From contig JAZHRO010000003.1 of NCBI GenBank assembly GCA_037157565.1, positions 36,717,001 to 36,781,000 of the forward strand: a stretch of 64,000 nt of DNA, read 5' to 3'. Shown one piece after another: positions 46,625 to 57,613 of the stretch; the stretch's first letter is position 1, and each line of letters opens with the position of its first letter. This DNA is from Thalassia testudinum (Eukaryota > Streptophyta > Magnoliopsida > Alismatales > Hydrocharitaceae). The notes beneath the pieces are model-generated. The model made no database searches. It was not told the origin of the DNA and saw nothing but the letters and a program-made list of their open reading frames with translations. The translations under genes and the position numbers were made by a program.

Positions 46625-47947
46625 TTACATTCGTCAAATGCGTTTGCGTAAAAATCGTTCATTGTAGTGCGCTTACGATGTCAATTTTAAATAAAGAATA
46701 AACAGACATGAGTCTGAGTGTCAAAAATAAGGAGGCATGAAATCATATCAAATACTCACTTTGTGTCACAAAAATTTGTCATTTGTTTCACTTGCAAACC
46801 AGATAGAACGAGAAAGAAAGGGGGGGAGAGAGAGAGAAGAGAGATAGGGCTAGAAATCCATGATAAGTTATGCAAACAATATATAAAAGATCTAGTCTAT
46901 TAATCATCAAATGTTGTAGTCCAGAAAATACAAAGGAATGCTTAATTGAAAGAAATGAACTACACTATCACATAAAATTAAACTAAGAACAAGGAACAAG
47001 AAAGCGTTGAGGCAGCCACAGCGGCGGAGGAGCTTCCGTTGGTGGCTCGATGTCTTCAGAACCTTATTTGGGAGTTCTAAGAGTGGTGGAGTTGCTTAGG
47101 TAGATGATTGATGCAAATGGGAGGGGAAGGGCCCTTTTTATAATTGAGGAAAGGGCTCAAATTCGTTATTGGGTTAATAGCGACATTCAAAATGTTGCTA
47201 AAGACCCGCTGCATCCGTCGCCTTTGCCCCCACCCTCACACCTTTAGTGCACCAGCTGCCTCCATGCACACACAGTGCATGAGTCTCTCCAATCGGATGG
47301 CTGGATTCAAACCTTGCTCGTGCCTTAAATTGCACCCTACTTGCGTTAGATGGGGTGTGCTCAAGAACGTGATCATGCACATTTCACGTGGATGGCAGAA
47401 TGGTGCTCGTCGCACCCACTTCTTGACCATTGTGATTTGAATCCGAGCCTACTAGAGTGGATAAGGACTTCGACCACTATGCTATCTGCGCGGATGGTCG
47501 TGGCTATGACGCAGCATTCGAGTGATGGCATGCGTTGGATGAAGATCTGACGGAGGTGAACACGCGATGAAGGATCAATTGAAGCACAATGGGAAGCATG
47601 AGCAGCGCCCACATGTCGCATTCCAGGCCGTTGATCAGTGATCAATAGTCAGGACTTCTCAAGCATGTTGTGGGAGCTACGGAGGCTGGATTGGGATGAT
47701 TTTGAGTCTGTTGGACTCTGTTCATCGATTTGGATCCATCTGTATGGTTCGATTGCTCATCTGAGACCTGTTTCAAAAATAGATTTTTGCACATGGTCAT
47801 TAAGCATACATTCTAAGCGATTAAAATGTAAAGATCATGCAATATGCATGCAATGGTCCCAAGCCCATTATAATGTCATTATCACACAAGTATCCCCGAA
47901 ATTGACTCTAATTGATAATATTAACACTGAACATTGTAGAGTCATCA
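46625..47947 (-). repeat. 5' LTR of F
   Basis: 1323 bp on the minus strand, starting TGATGACTCTACAATG at 47947. Its last dinucleotide is AA rather than CA, a likely mutation, since the 3' LTR keeps CA. A TATAAAAA box lies at 47142-47135. Confidence 0.9.
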
Positions 47948-49196
47948 CCTGGAAATACGCAACAAAGTAAAATTCAAGAATGTTGTAACCGATCACTTAT
48001 CCAGACTTCACCCGAAACACATTGGACCCTCACTACCCTTAACTAACACATTTCCTGATAAATAAATTCCAGTTGTGCATGGAAAGAATCTACCCTGGTA
48101 TGCAAACTTAGTTAATTATTTAGTGGTAGGGCTGACTCCACATGGTTGGTCTAGACAGTAGCAGGATAAGTTCTTGGCTGAGGCCAAACATTATTTTTGG
48201 GATAATCCTATGCTGTTTAGACTTTGTGCTAATCAAATCATTAGAAGGTGTATCCTTGAAGAGGAGGTTCAAAGTGTGCTATCCTTCTGTCATGATCAAG
48301 CATGTGGTGGCCACTTCTCTGGAAGAAGATGGTTGTAAAAGTTTTGCAGTTCGGTTATTACTGGCCATCAATAATCAAGGATGCACATAACTTTGCGAAG
48401 ACTTGCACTAGGTGTCAGACCTTAGGAACGATGACCAGAAAAGATATGATGCCTCTACAACCCATTCTGATCATCGAAATTTTTGATGTTTGGGGCATCG
48501 ATTTCATGGGTCCCTTCCTACCATCAAACGACTTTGAGTATATACTAGTCTCAGTGGACTACGTCTCGAAATGGATCGAAGCCATACCTACCCGAAAATG
48601 TGACCGTAAAGCTGTCATGGACTTTGTTAAGAAAAATATCTTTTCCTGATTTGGGATACCTAAGGCCATGATCAGCGGTGGTGGGAGTCACTTCATTAAT
48701 GCCTGTTTCATGCCTTACTTAAGAAATATGGGGTCACTCATCGCATTGCCACCCTGTATCACCTGCAAACGAATGGGCAAACTGAGGTCTTAAATAGGCA
48801 GATTAAGAATATTCTACAAAAGACTGTGAGACCTAACTGGAAGGATTGGTCCACACGATTGGATGATGACCTTTGGGCATATTGGACCTCTTTTAAGACT
48901 CCGATAGGCATGTCACCATATCAATTGGTCTTTGGCAAAGCTTGCCACCTTTCGGTCGAGTTGGAGCACCGGGCACACTGGGTCGTTAAGTAGTGTAATA
49001 TGGATTCCTAGATGGTCGAAAATCAAAGGAAGCTCAAACTCTCCGAGCTCTAGGAGATTCGTCAAGATGCTTATGAGAACAATCGACTTTATAAGGAGAA
49101 GATGAAAGATGTCCACAACAAGTGCATTAATAGAAAAACCTTCAAGCCGAAGCAGCAAGTTTGGCTTTTTGATCAAGACTTAAGCTCTTTCCCAGG
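47948..49196 (+). pseudogene. End of RNase H and integrase of C, middle part
   Basis: After the duplicated CCTGG the RNase H frame resumes and ends with 'DHLSRLHP' near 48000. The integrase zinc region has 'CHDQACGGHFSGRR' near 48288 and 'CTRCQTLG' near 48405. The core has GIDFMGPF near 48495. At the second catalytic site the codon is GGT (48677-48679), giving ISGGGSHF. The third region has '[12 protein letters not shown]' near 48775 with its Glu. Stops and frame changes are frequent. It is cut at 49196 by solo LTR G. Confidence 0.85.
49192..49196. repeat. Target-site duplication of solo LTR G (left copy)
   Basis: CCAGG here and at 52026-52030 flank G within the integrase gene of C. Confidence 0.95.
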
Positions 49197-52025
49197 TGAA
49201 ATCGATATGGGTTCAACTGGGTTTTGGTTTTGTTATAACATTGTAGTATAGCCGGTTACTACCAACATTTCAAATAAATAATTTTTTACTCGGAAAATAA
49301 AAGAGTTCCCGAGGTCGAACTCAGGGAGCAAGTTGTATTCTAGAGATATACATGTTTCTTTTACAAAAAGAAAGAGAGAGGGAAAGAATTTGTTGTTTTC
49401 TCTTTGTTCTGCAGAGGGGATGCTTTTCTTTCTCTCTTTCTTTGGATCTCCTTCTTTCTCTCTGTTCTGCAGAGGTGATGTTCTTCTTCTGCAATGGTGA
49501 TGCTCTTCTTCTTCTTCCTGCTGTTCCTGCTTTGGTGATGTTCTTCTTTCTTCAGAGCTCCTTCTTCTTCTTCTTTGGTTTCTGCCTTGACCTCTCTTCT
49601 TCTTTTTCTGCAATTGTGGTGACCCTTTCTCTTTTCCCTTTTCTTCTTTATGGCTGCAGAGCTTCTGCCTTCAGCTACTAAGTCTTCCTTTCTTCTTCTT
49701 CTGCTTTGGCCATTGCTCTTCTTTTCTTCTTCAGCCTGCCTTCTTTCCTGCTCTGGCTGCTGACCTTCCGTCGTCTGACCCGGTGCTTAGACGACTTAAC
49801 TATGCATTTGCTACAGTGCAGCTCCTTCTTCTTCCGCGGGTCTTCTTCTTCTCCTGTGCCTGCACACTTCAGAGTTTTTCGTCAGAGGCAAAACCTACTC
49901 TACCCTCCCCCCCCCCGCGTCTCTCTTTCTCTCTGAACCCACTCTTGGGAAAGCTCTCCCAGAGCTGCCGGGTAATCGGGTTCGGGTCACGCCCGGGTCC
50001 AGGCCCACCGGCGTGCGTGGTGGGCGAGGAGTGCAGGTCAGTCTAAGTCGGGTCGGGTCAGGTCCGCGGGGCGTGAGCGCGGACGAGACCGGGTAACCGG
50101 GCGGGTGTAAGGGGACCTCACCCCGTGTACTGAGGCAGTAAGGCTACTGCACGAAATCAATTTAAACAGTGGAACGTGTGTGAGGCTTGCCGATGTGGGA
50201 CTAAACGCAGACCGCTCCTCGCGTGCGCCTGCTGGGAGACCGCGGCCTGGCTTCTGCAGCTGCGGCTTCGATTTGCATAGGTTGCTGGCTGGCTGCCTTC
50301 GCAAGACTCCCCGTACTCCGCAGCAGCTGGAGACCTGGAGTCCTCAAGCCTGGAGCGCGGGAGAAGCTGCTTCAATGTGCGTTAATGGCGGTCGAACCTC
50401 AAAACCTGTCGGACACGAATATGGCCTCTCGGCCTGATCAAACTACTGGGGAACCTTCGCCGTGGCACGGTGAAGGTGAGGAGCTGCGCGGCAGGCCGCA
50501 AGGTGGTGTCTGGCGGCAGCCCTGGGTCGGACTGCAACCGGAGGAATGGGTTTGTTCGGGGGAGTGTTACGGAGGTGTGGAGTGGCAGTGGAGGGGTGGG
50601 GGGTGCTCAGTGTGATGAGGCGGAGGTTCGGTGAGGGTCGGCGAGCCGTGTGGGTTGCTGAGGTGATGGGAGCGGCTAGCCGGAGGGTGGTCGGAGGCGA
50701 AGGGGGTGAAGGTGGTCAGGGTCGGTAGAGGGCTTAATTGAATAAATTGAAAGCGGGGAAAGAAAGAGGAGGAGAAGGGGAGTAGTTCTAACTTACTTGC
50801 AGGGACGAAGGGGGAGGAACAGGGCGACAGTCGTATCGACTGTCGCCGGAGAAGACGATGCCCAGTGGGGGGGGACGGCGGTGACGACGGGGCAGAGGCA
50901 GCGCGCGCCGGTATTGCGCGACGCGGGAAGAGCAGGGGGAGAAGTCTCTGCTGCTGGTATTGCGGCAGGGCGAAGAGGAGGAGGAGGAAGAACCGCCGGA
51001 GCTGGTGGGCGTCTGCCGGAGTGAGAAGAGAGGAAAGTTGGGGGTTTTCTCCGTCAGATCCAGGCTGCCCTGGTCGGTGGAGCAACTGGGGGTATTTATA
51101 GGGATCAAACAGGGAGGAAGGCGGAGGGAGACGACGTGTCTCCCTCGCCGGAGAATGGTCGGAAACAAGAACCCATACCGTCCGTGCGTTCGCACGGCCG
51201 GTATGGTGGGCTGCAACGACCAGGGGGGTGTCCCTGCGACGGCTGACGACGCAGGGCACCCCCGGTTTACTTGCCAGGTCCCCCACCTCACCCTGCGCAG
51301 CGCCATGCTCCGCGCAAGGTCGCCGGAGCATGGTGCTGGCAGGTTTTGCAGGAGGGACCTGATTGCAAAGAATGAAGGAGAGTTAGGGGCCAAAATGCGA
51401 GGGTTCAGAAGTTGAGGGCCAAAGAGTAAATGTATGAGGACCAAAGTGTAAAGTCGGTCAAGGAGGTTTCTTCTTAGGCTCAAGTTTTTATACATGACTA
51501 ATTAGGACCTAAGGAATCTGATGGTGAATTTCATTTTCATATTAAACCTTGTTTGACCGGTCAATTTGCGCAAAAACCCAAATTAAGTTATTAATTGGGC
51601 ATGGTTCTCAATGTAGGTCAAAATGGGTTCTAAAGGCCAAATTGAAGGTTCTAAACCCTAGAGATTATTTTTCTATGAATTTTAGAGGGTTTATTCTATT
51701 TTTACTTTGCCTCGAACCTTGTGAATTGAAGTGGGTTGTTTTAGGGTTACAGATTATCATTTGGTTTCTTGGAAGTGCTGTAGCCCTTGCTAGATCATCT
51801 CATCCCACTTTTATTCTTATTAAGCTGCTTTGACCTATGTTTGGGCCCTGAATTACCCTGTATGCAGATTATACTGGTAAAATTGCACTTTTACCCCTTA
51901 TGACTTGTTTTCTTCTCAAACTCAGAATTCTCTGAGTTAAGCCTTTCCTTGAGATATGTAGGAGCTTTTATCCTTTGTATTAGGTCAAAATGAGCTAGTT
52001 ATGGCTCATGATGAGGTTCTCATCA
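49197..52025 (-). repeat. Solo LTR G, minus strand
   Basis: 2829 bp with TG/CA ends and a perfect 5-bp duplication. Its two ends are not direct repeats of each other and no coding domain or primer-binding site lies inside, so it is a solo LTR left by recombination between the LTRs of a full element. Minus orientation follows from a TATAAATA box (51100-51093) and from the 'GTTCGACCTCGGGAA' block near its end, as in the other LTRs. The tip on the minus strand is TGATGAGAACCTCATCA, a perfect palindrome. About 49950-51350 is GC-rich, and long chance frames arise there. Confidence 0.85.
51093..51100 (-). promoter_or_regulatory. TATA box of solo LTR G
   Basis: TATAAATA on the minus strand, about 925 bp from the LTR start, leaving about 1.9 kb of R-U5. 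Confidence 0.6.
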
Positions 52026-52165
52026 CCAGGAAACTAAGATCTAAGTGGAGGGGACTGTATCAAGTGGTTAGACCTTATCCCAATGGGGTAGTAGAAATTG
52101 CTAATCCTAAGACTGGGCAAACCTTTGCAGCTAATGGCCAAAGATTGAAACACTTTCTTGTCTAG
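52026..52165 (+). pseudogene. Integrase C-terminus of C
   Basis: Resumes directly after the right CCAGG. It encodes the last 45 or so residues: a GPF-like module (here RGLYQVVRPYPNG), then 'VEIANPKTGQT' and 'NGQRLKHF', ending in TAG at 52163-52165. It matches the F C-terminus at 39857-40000 (minus). This exact match confirms that G interrupted one continuous gene. Confidence 0.85.
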
Positions 52166-52652
52166 ATTCCCCAAAGGAAGTTGTAACCCTCATTGAGGGG
52201 TGAACTGGAACTTTGCCCAACTGGAGGCAGTAAACTCAGTGCTTCCTGGGAGGCAACCTAGAGGTTTCAAGCTAACCGGATACATGATTACAACTCAGGT
52301 GATTTCTTTCGTTGCCCTCTTGCATACATTTAAATTCCAATGTGAACATTATCTAAGATAGGCATGGGGGGTGATAATTCTCATGATCTGAGTACAAAAA
52401 TTGTTAGCTTGAACTAATTTTTATTTCTTTTTAGCCATAAAAAAAAATTAGGAAAAGAAAACTTAAGTATTAGGAGCTTGTCAACTTTAGAAAATGATAC
52501 GTTAGGGACTTGAATGCTTAGACTCTTCAAGTCTTCAAACTTCATCAGTTTAGGTGTCCACTAAAATGTGGACTTGGTCTCGAGTCCTCGCCACCACAAT
52601 TTATATTAATCTGGTCAATAAAGTAGGGTGATAAGTATACAACTTATCAACC
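52166..52652 (+). other. 3' noncoding region of C, left part
   Basis: Includes the conserved 'CTGGGAGGCAACCTA' (52246-52260), also in D (58575) and F (minus, near 39770), and a polypurine-like GGCATGGGGGGTG (52361-52373). The 5' arm and most of the 3' arm of the conserved hairpin (GGG 52626, GATAAGT 52630-52636, ACTTATC 52642-52648) precede the insertion point of D. Confidence 0.65.
52648..52652. repeat. Target-site duplication of D (left copy)
   Basis: CAACC here and at 62141-62145 flank element D. The sequence on either side joins to match the uninterrupted B region at 11323-11370. Confidence 0.95.
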
Positions 52653-52885
52653 TGATAAACGTCAATTTATCATCATTCTTATGCATTAAAACTAACCTAG
52701 CTCTTAGGATTTTACTCCGCAAACGGATTTTTGGGCTGCATTTAGGCATAAATTAGGATAGGCATGCATTGCATTTTTTTATTGTCGTTTTAATGTGTTT
52801 TTGTGAGTGTTAGGGATGTACAGATGCACAGATCCCTAAAACCCTAGCACTCAAGAAGGCAAATGGTGAAGGAGAAGCCCAGACT

Positions 52886-53692
52886 AGCTGGAACCCAGCT
52901 TGATCCAACTCACCACAGCTGAAACCTAGCTTACTTGAACTAGGGTTAGCTCATCCCAGCTCCATTTAGCTAATCACAGCTGGATGGTATCTCAAGAGAG
53001 TTCACCTTAGCTTACCCTAGCTCAAGTTAGCTCAGATCCAGCTCAACTTAGCTGAGTCTAGCCCATCTCAGCTCCCACTAGTTCACAGGGAGCTCTAGCT
53101 AGCTCAGCTGAGTTGATAGGAGTTCACCTCAACTCACATCCAGCTCAACTTAGCTGAGTCTAGCTCATCTCAGCTCCCACTAGTTCACAAGGAGCTCTAG
53201 CTAGCTCAGCTAAGTTGACAGGAGTTCACCCCAGCTCAGATCCAGCTACATCCAGCTCCACTCAACTCCAGCCAGCTGAAGAAGAATTCATCTCAACTAA
53301 GGAAGCTTAAGTCCAGCTCCCGGGGATTCAGCTTAGCTCAACTCAGTTGAGCTAAGCTACCTTAGCTGCCTCAACCAGCTTGATTCTCCCCGAGAGCACC
53401 AGACCTAGCTCACCTCAGCTCATTTTGGTAGAAGCTAGCTCACTTTAGCTTGGCTTAGCAACTAGCAAAGAACTAGCAAGCTAAGCTAGCTAGAGTAGCC
53501 CCATGCCAGCCTCTTCAGCAGCAGCCAGCTCCAGCTCCAGCTCCAGACTTCTCCTCCTCAGCTCTTCTCCCTGAAAACCCTAGCTCCAAATGCCTCCAAC
53601 TCTACTCCCTATTAGCTAAGCTAGCTAAGCTGCTTAACATAGCTAGTCCACCTCCATGGCACCAAAACCTACTACCCTACTACCTAAGCTCC
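52886..53692. repeat. AGCT-dense array in U3 of D
   Basis: I count about 57 AGCT tetramers in about 810 bp, one per 14 bp, where about 3 are expected at random. Most sit in TAGCTC, CAGCTC, GAGCTC or TAGCTAGC contexts. A unit of roughly 110 bp (around 53038-53145) is partly repeated directly after itself. The array ends before the core promoter. Confidence 0.85.
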
Positions 53693-53938
53693 AGCAAAAA
53701 GACCACCTACTCCTACTTTATTTTGGTGCCAACTATCCCTTCCATCACCACCCTACATCCACCATCAAAGCCCATCTCCACCCTCCATTTTTTCCCTCCA
53801 AAATTTCCTTCTAGAAGGTATTTTTGGAGGGAAAATCAAGGCACCTCTTCATTTCCCTCCCATTTTACCCTCCAAAAATAACCAAGCACCCCTTCATTTC
53901 CCTCCAAAAAACCACCATAACCACCCCCTTTCCCATCC

Positions 53939-53946
53939 TATAAATA
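53939..53946 (+). promoter_or_regulatory. TATA box in 5' LTR of D
   Basis: TATAAATA, identical in the 3' LTR (61253-61260). It lies about 250 bp after the AGCT array. Confidence 0.7.
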
Positions 53947-54831
53947 CCCTACCCTACCACCACATAATTCCCATCCTCCCTTAGTATATTTTCTACCTAA
54001 ACCACCTATACCTACGGCCACGAAGAAGGAGTAGAGAAGGAGATTAAAGGGGCACATCACCAGCCATTTTGGTGCCTTCTTCTCCCCACTCTCTTCAACT
54101 TGAGCCACGCCAAGGAGGAGGACTCTCCCACTTCAAGGAGGATGGCCAGGCAAAGGAGAAAAGCTTAGGGTGGACATCCACCCTTGGAGAAAAACTTAGG
54201 GCACGCCCCCCTAAGGCTTGCCTTGGAGGACATCACCTTGGCGGAGTACTGCAAGGAAGGAGTTGAAGGACTCTTTTCAAGATTGGGAGCCACCAACCTT
54301 GGAGCAAGAAGCCCTCTTCTTCACCATCTATCTAGAGGATTTGTGTTTTCCTTTCTTATTTGCATTTTTCTAGTAGTACAAGCTTTCCTCTACTAGGCAT
54401 TTTTGTTAAACACTTTTTCAATTATCTAGTTGCCTTCTTTGCATTTCTTGTTTGCATTTCTATTTGCTTATTTTCGGCATTCTTCACTCCCTCTCCCTAA
54501 TTATTCTAGGCCTCCACTTGCCTAGAGTGAGCTTAGGGAGAGGCTCTACTTGCCACTTTAGAAGTAGTTATTGAATTCGAAGTGTAAACACCTTTCCTCC
54601 ATAAGTTCTCATGTTGCCTTAGTTTAAAAAACAAAAAAATGATATATTGAAAAATACCAAAAAGAAAGTTGAGATTTATATTCCAAGAAAGAGAATTAAT
54701 TTTGCAAACATATTGCCTCCTTGGACGACCCTAGATACTCCCCTATCTAGGAATATAAATTTAAGAGAGAAAGCGGATTTACGCGTTACAACGACCTAAT
54801 TAACAAACCGCGTGAAATCGCTATCACTTTT

Positions 54832-54849
54832 TGGCGCCGTTGTCGGGGA
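54832..54849 (+). promoter_or_regulatory. Primer-binding site of D
   Basis: TGGCGCCGTTGTCGGGGA, identical to that of element B, 5 nt after the LTR end. Confidence 0.9.
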
Positions 54850-56508
54850 GGCACGGCTTTGCATTAACTCATTTTCTCTTGCTTGAAGTGGATCTCATAC
54901 CCTTCTCTTTCTTTCTTTTGTGTGTGCAGGAACTACAGCGGGAAAGCGGGAATCTGGAAGCGAGAGCTTAAAGATCCTTTTCTTCCCGCGAAAATTCAGG
55001 TTGGTTCCTCTTTCTAGTCACATAATTAATTAAAACTAAAAAAATATATTAAACTTGGCTTTCAGGACCCTAAACACTTAAATTAAGTGGAGTGGTGCAT
55101 TTTAAAATCATTGTTTGCTTGTATGCTTCTTTAGCACCATTCCATTGCAAGTATTGGTGTTCTATTTTTCGGGTCTAGATTTCTATCCAGACTTGAAAAA
55201 TCGATTCCTAACACCACAGGCCTCCTAAAATCATAAAATTTCATATAGTGATTCCCAATTAAGTTTGGAACATCTGTTCCAAATTTCAGATCAATTGGAT
55301 TTGTATTTAATTTTTAAAAATTCGTGGATTACAGAGGGCTCACACCCTCTAATCTTCCTATTTTGCTACTGTCCACGAATTTTCAGAATTTTTATACTCA
55401 TCCAATTTTTGTGAAATTTATCTTGTTGGAATCCCTGTGAAATTTTACATATCATATAAAATCATAAAAATTTTCTAAGGTCGATGGTAATACTGAAAAG
55501 TCTATAATACCCACGGGTATTATTTCTGGACTTTGACACCAGTACAATTAAAAATTCAAAACTATTACCAAACAAATTCCTAAAATCTTACAAAAATCTT
55601 TTCTGGAATCCTTGTTTGATTTTCTTCAAAGTAGTGGTGTTGTTTGACTTGTTTGGACTACTACTTAATTCTGAAAGCTAAAAATAATTCATTGGTAGTT
55701 AAATTTCTGTCTCAGGGATAATTGGTTTATGGTTTCTTCTTTCTCTTTAGAGACTCAATTAAAAGGAAATATACAATCACACATACAACTTGTCTTTCCT
55801 TTGATTGTGAACTTTCAAACTTGTTTGAAAACTTAAAGAGAAAAACCCTAAAATTCATTTAATTAAATCACATCCTAAAAGACAAAAATATAAAAAAATT
55901 GTGTGACAACTTGATTTTCATTGGAGCCACTCTCCAATTCCTGCACACACACAAAAAAATCAAATAACAGGGCAACAACCCAATAAACGCCCTCCACATT
56001 CCGTGTGCACTATAGAATCCTTGACCTAATTAAAATTTGTAGCAACTTGACCCCTAAGGCTTTATCAACTTAGGCTTGCTATTTAGGTCTTAAGTTTTCT
56101 TTAGTTAGTACCAATTCTGTCATCTGTACTGGTGTTCAGGCTGAGGGGCCATGTCAAACGACCAGGCGCGGGTTTGTACAAGCACCTGGGGTTTTCCCTG
56201 GGAAACGTTTGGGCCCAAACCTCCCCTTAAGCAACTTGGCTAGATTTGTTGATAGAACGGGTATTCACTATTGACTACTTATTTCCTATATAGACCAAGT
56301 CTTAGGTTATTATTAGGGAGTCACAATTAAGTTAGGTCTAGTTTTTGTTTGTTTGAATTGCACACTTTCTCTCATCTCCATCTCTTCTCCTCCCCTCCCG
56401 TTTCTTCCATTTTGCACGGGCGGCGGTCCAAAACTCCACACTTGGAGGGACCACTTGATTTTGCCTCCCCAAGAAAAGACTTTTCTGCATTCTTCCTCTT
56501 CTTTTAAA
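54850..56508 (+). other. Untranslated leader of D
   Basis: Noncoding and AT-rich. A strong pyrimidine tract and GTGTGCAG place a putative acceptor AG at 54928-54929, 80 nt after the primer-binding site. No frame resembles a protein before the ATG at 56509. Confidence 0.55.
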
Positions 56509-57608
56509 ATGGAAAATAAAAATTGGTCCTCTAACCCACATGCTAATTTTTCTTTCCCCTATTCTTCCACCCAGGAGCTTCTTAATCAGGCCCCTCCACC
56601 TAATTTCTACTCTATCATGGCTCAGCTACAAGTTAAGCAACAACAGTTGCATAAGGATTTAACAAACCTGGCCAACCAAGGGAATCCTGCCACACCTGCC
56701 CAAGCTCCACACATTCCACATCTCACCCCTTTTAACACCCGCAAGAGAGAAAATATGCATAAATCCCATGCTGAGTATAATTGTTATTCTGAGGCTTTCT
56801 ATGGTTCAACAGGGAATTATGTTTATCCCAATCATCACCCCACCCAAAATGTCCCTACCATCCAGGAGAAATTGAAAAATTCCTCTAATGGGGGGGATTA
56901 TCCGACCCACTCCTGGACCAATCCGGTTCCACACCAACAACAGAACCCGTTTGGAGGGTATGGTTCAAATCAGACTTATCAATCTGGGCAATCTCAAGAA
57001 GACATTAATGCCCAGATGATGAAAACCTTGCAAGAGTTACAAGAAAAACAAAGGAAACAACCCATCTTATTAACAATCTCAACGATCAAATTGGGGATAT
57101 TCCGACTCAAAGACCTGCAGGACACTCACCATCCCAACCCACACCAAACTTTATTAATCACAGGAACCAACACCCGGGTGTCTACCAACATCAGAACCAC
57201 ATGATTCAGCCTCCTATTAACCCAATATCACAGCACCTACCCAGTTTCTTTCAACATCAGGCCCCCCTACCTCCTCTCAGTGAACACCAAGCTGCATATG
57301 CAGAGACTATGAGGAGTGAGGAAACCACCATGGATTTAAGGCCTTCTCAATCAAATGATGAAACTGATTCTCAACCAATGCAGATTGACCCCCCTAACCT
57401 TAATAAGGAAGAAGAAAAAGAAACCCCAAAAACACTTGATTCAAACCCTATTTCCCACTCTCAAAAACTGCAATCCAACAATCCAAAATCAGAGCCCTCT
57501 GACCACAATTCTTTGGATTTATTTGAGCAAGTCGAGAGGAATATTCCCTTCCTAGATTCCCCCATGCCTCTAAAGAATTTTCTGCAAAAGGGCATGATCA
57601 GAATCTAG
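56509..57608 (+). pseudogene. Gag-position protein of D, two frames
   Basis: The first frame runs from ATG 56509 to TGA 57202-57204; the next begins with the overlapping ATG at 57201 and ends at 57608. The protein is rich in Gln, Asn, Pro and Ser, with a Gln/Lys-rich helix-like stretch near 56625-56660 and another near 57015-57060. No capsid (Retrotrans_gag) landmark like those of C and F, and no CCHC knuckle, is visible. The ATGA overlap could allow reinitiation, but a simple frameshift in one long frame is more likely, because a third frame carries on at 57614. Confidence 0.5.
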
Positions 57609-57613
57609 AAAGG

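Larger units (their letters stand above)
37038..47947 (-). mobile_element. Element F: Athila-type Ty3/gypsy element, minus strand, complete structure
   Basis: A 10.9-kb element with LTRs at 46625-47947 (5') and 37038-38433 (3'), primer-binding site, gag, protease, RT/RNase H, integrase, 3' noncoding region and polypurine tract, all on the minus strand. It is flanked by CCTGG. F is the most complete autonomous-type element here and keeps the catalytic residues of protease, RT and the integrase second Asp that C and E have lost. Many stops and frameshifts still make it inactive. Confidence 0.9.
52653..54826 (+). repeat. 5' LTR of D
   Basis: Starts TGATAAACGTCAATTTATCA, a tip palindrome with one mismatch (perfect in the 3' LTR), and ends CGCTATCA. 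U3 contains the AGCT array (52886-53692). TATA box at 53939-53946. Two short overlapping frames of 65 and 70 residues (54069-54396) are shared by both LTRs only because the LTRs are almost identical. Confidence 0.92.

Noticed and set aside
49950..51350. Possible CpG island of a host gene
   Set aside because: The GC-rich stretch lies wholly inside a 2.8-kb unit with TG/CA ends and a target duplication, so it is part of an LTR.
50567..51495. Long minus-strand reading frames (254 and 235 codons) in a GC-rich stretch
   Set aside because: They overlap each other, span the TATA box of solo LTR G, are low-complexity (Pro/Ser/Arg), and lie in GC-rich DNA where stops are rare. No domain is recognisable.
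54069..54396. Two short overlapping frames repeated at 61383-61710
   Set aside because: They recur only because the two LTRs of D are nearly identical. They lie after the TATA box in R-U5, with no sign of coding constraint.
57201..57204. ATGA stop-start overlap in D as a true reinitiation signal
   Set aside because: The next frame change at about 57600 has no start codon, so frameshift decay of one long frame explains both more simply.
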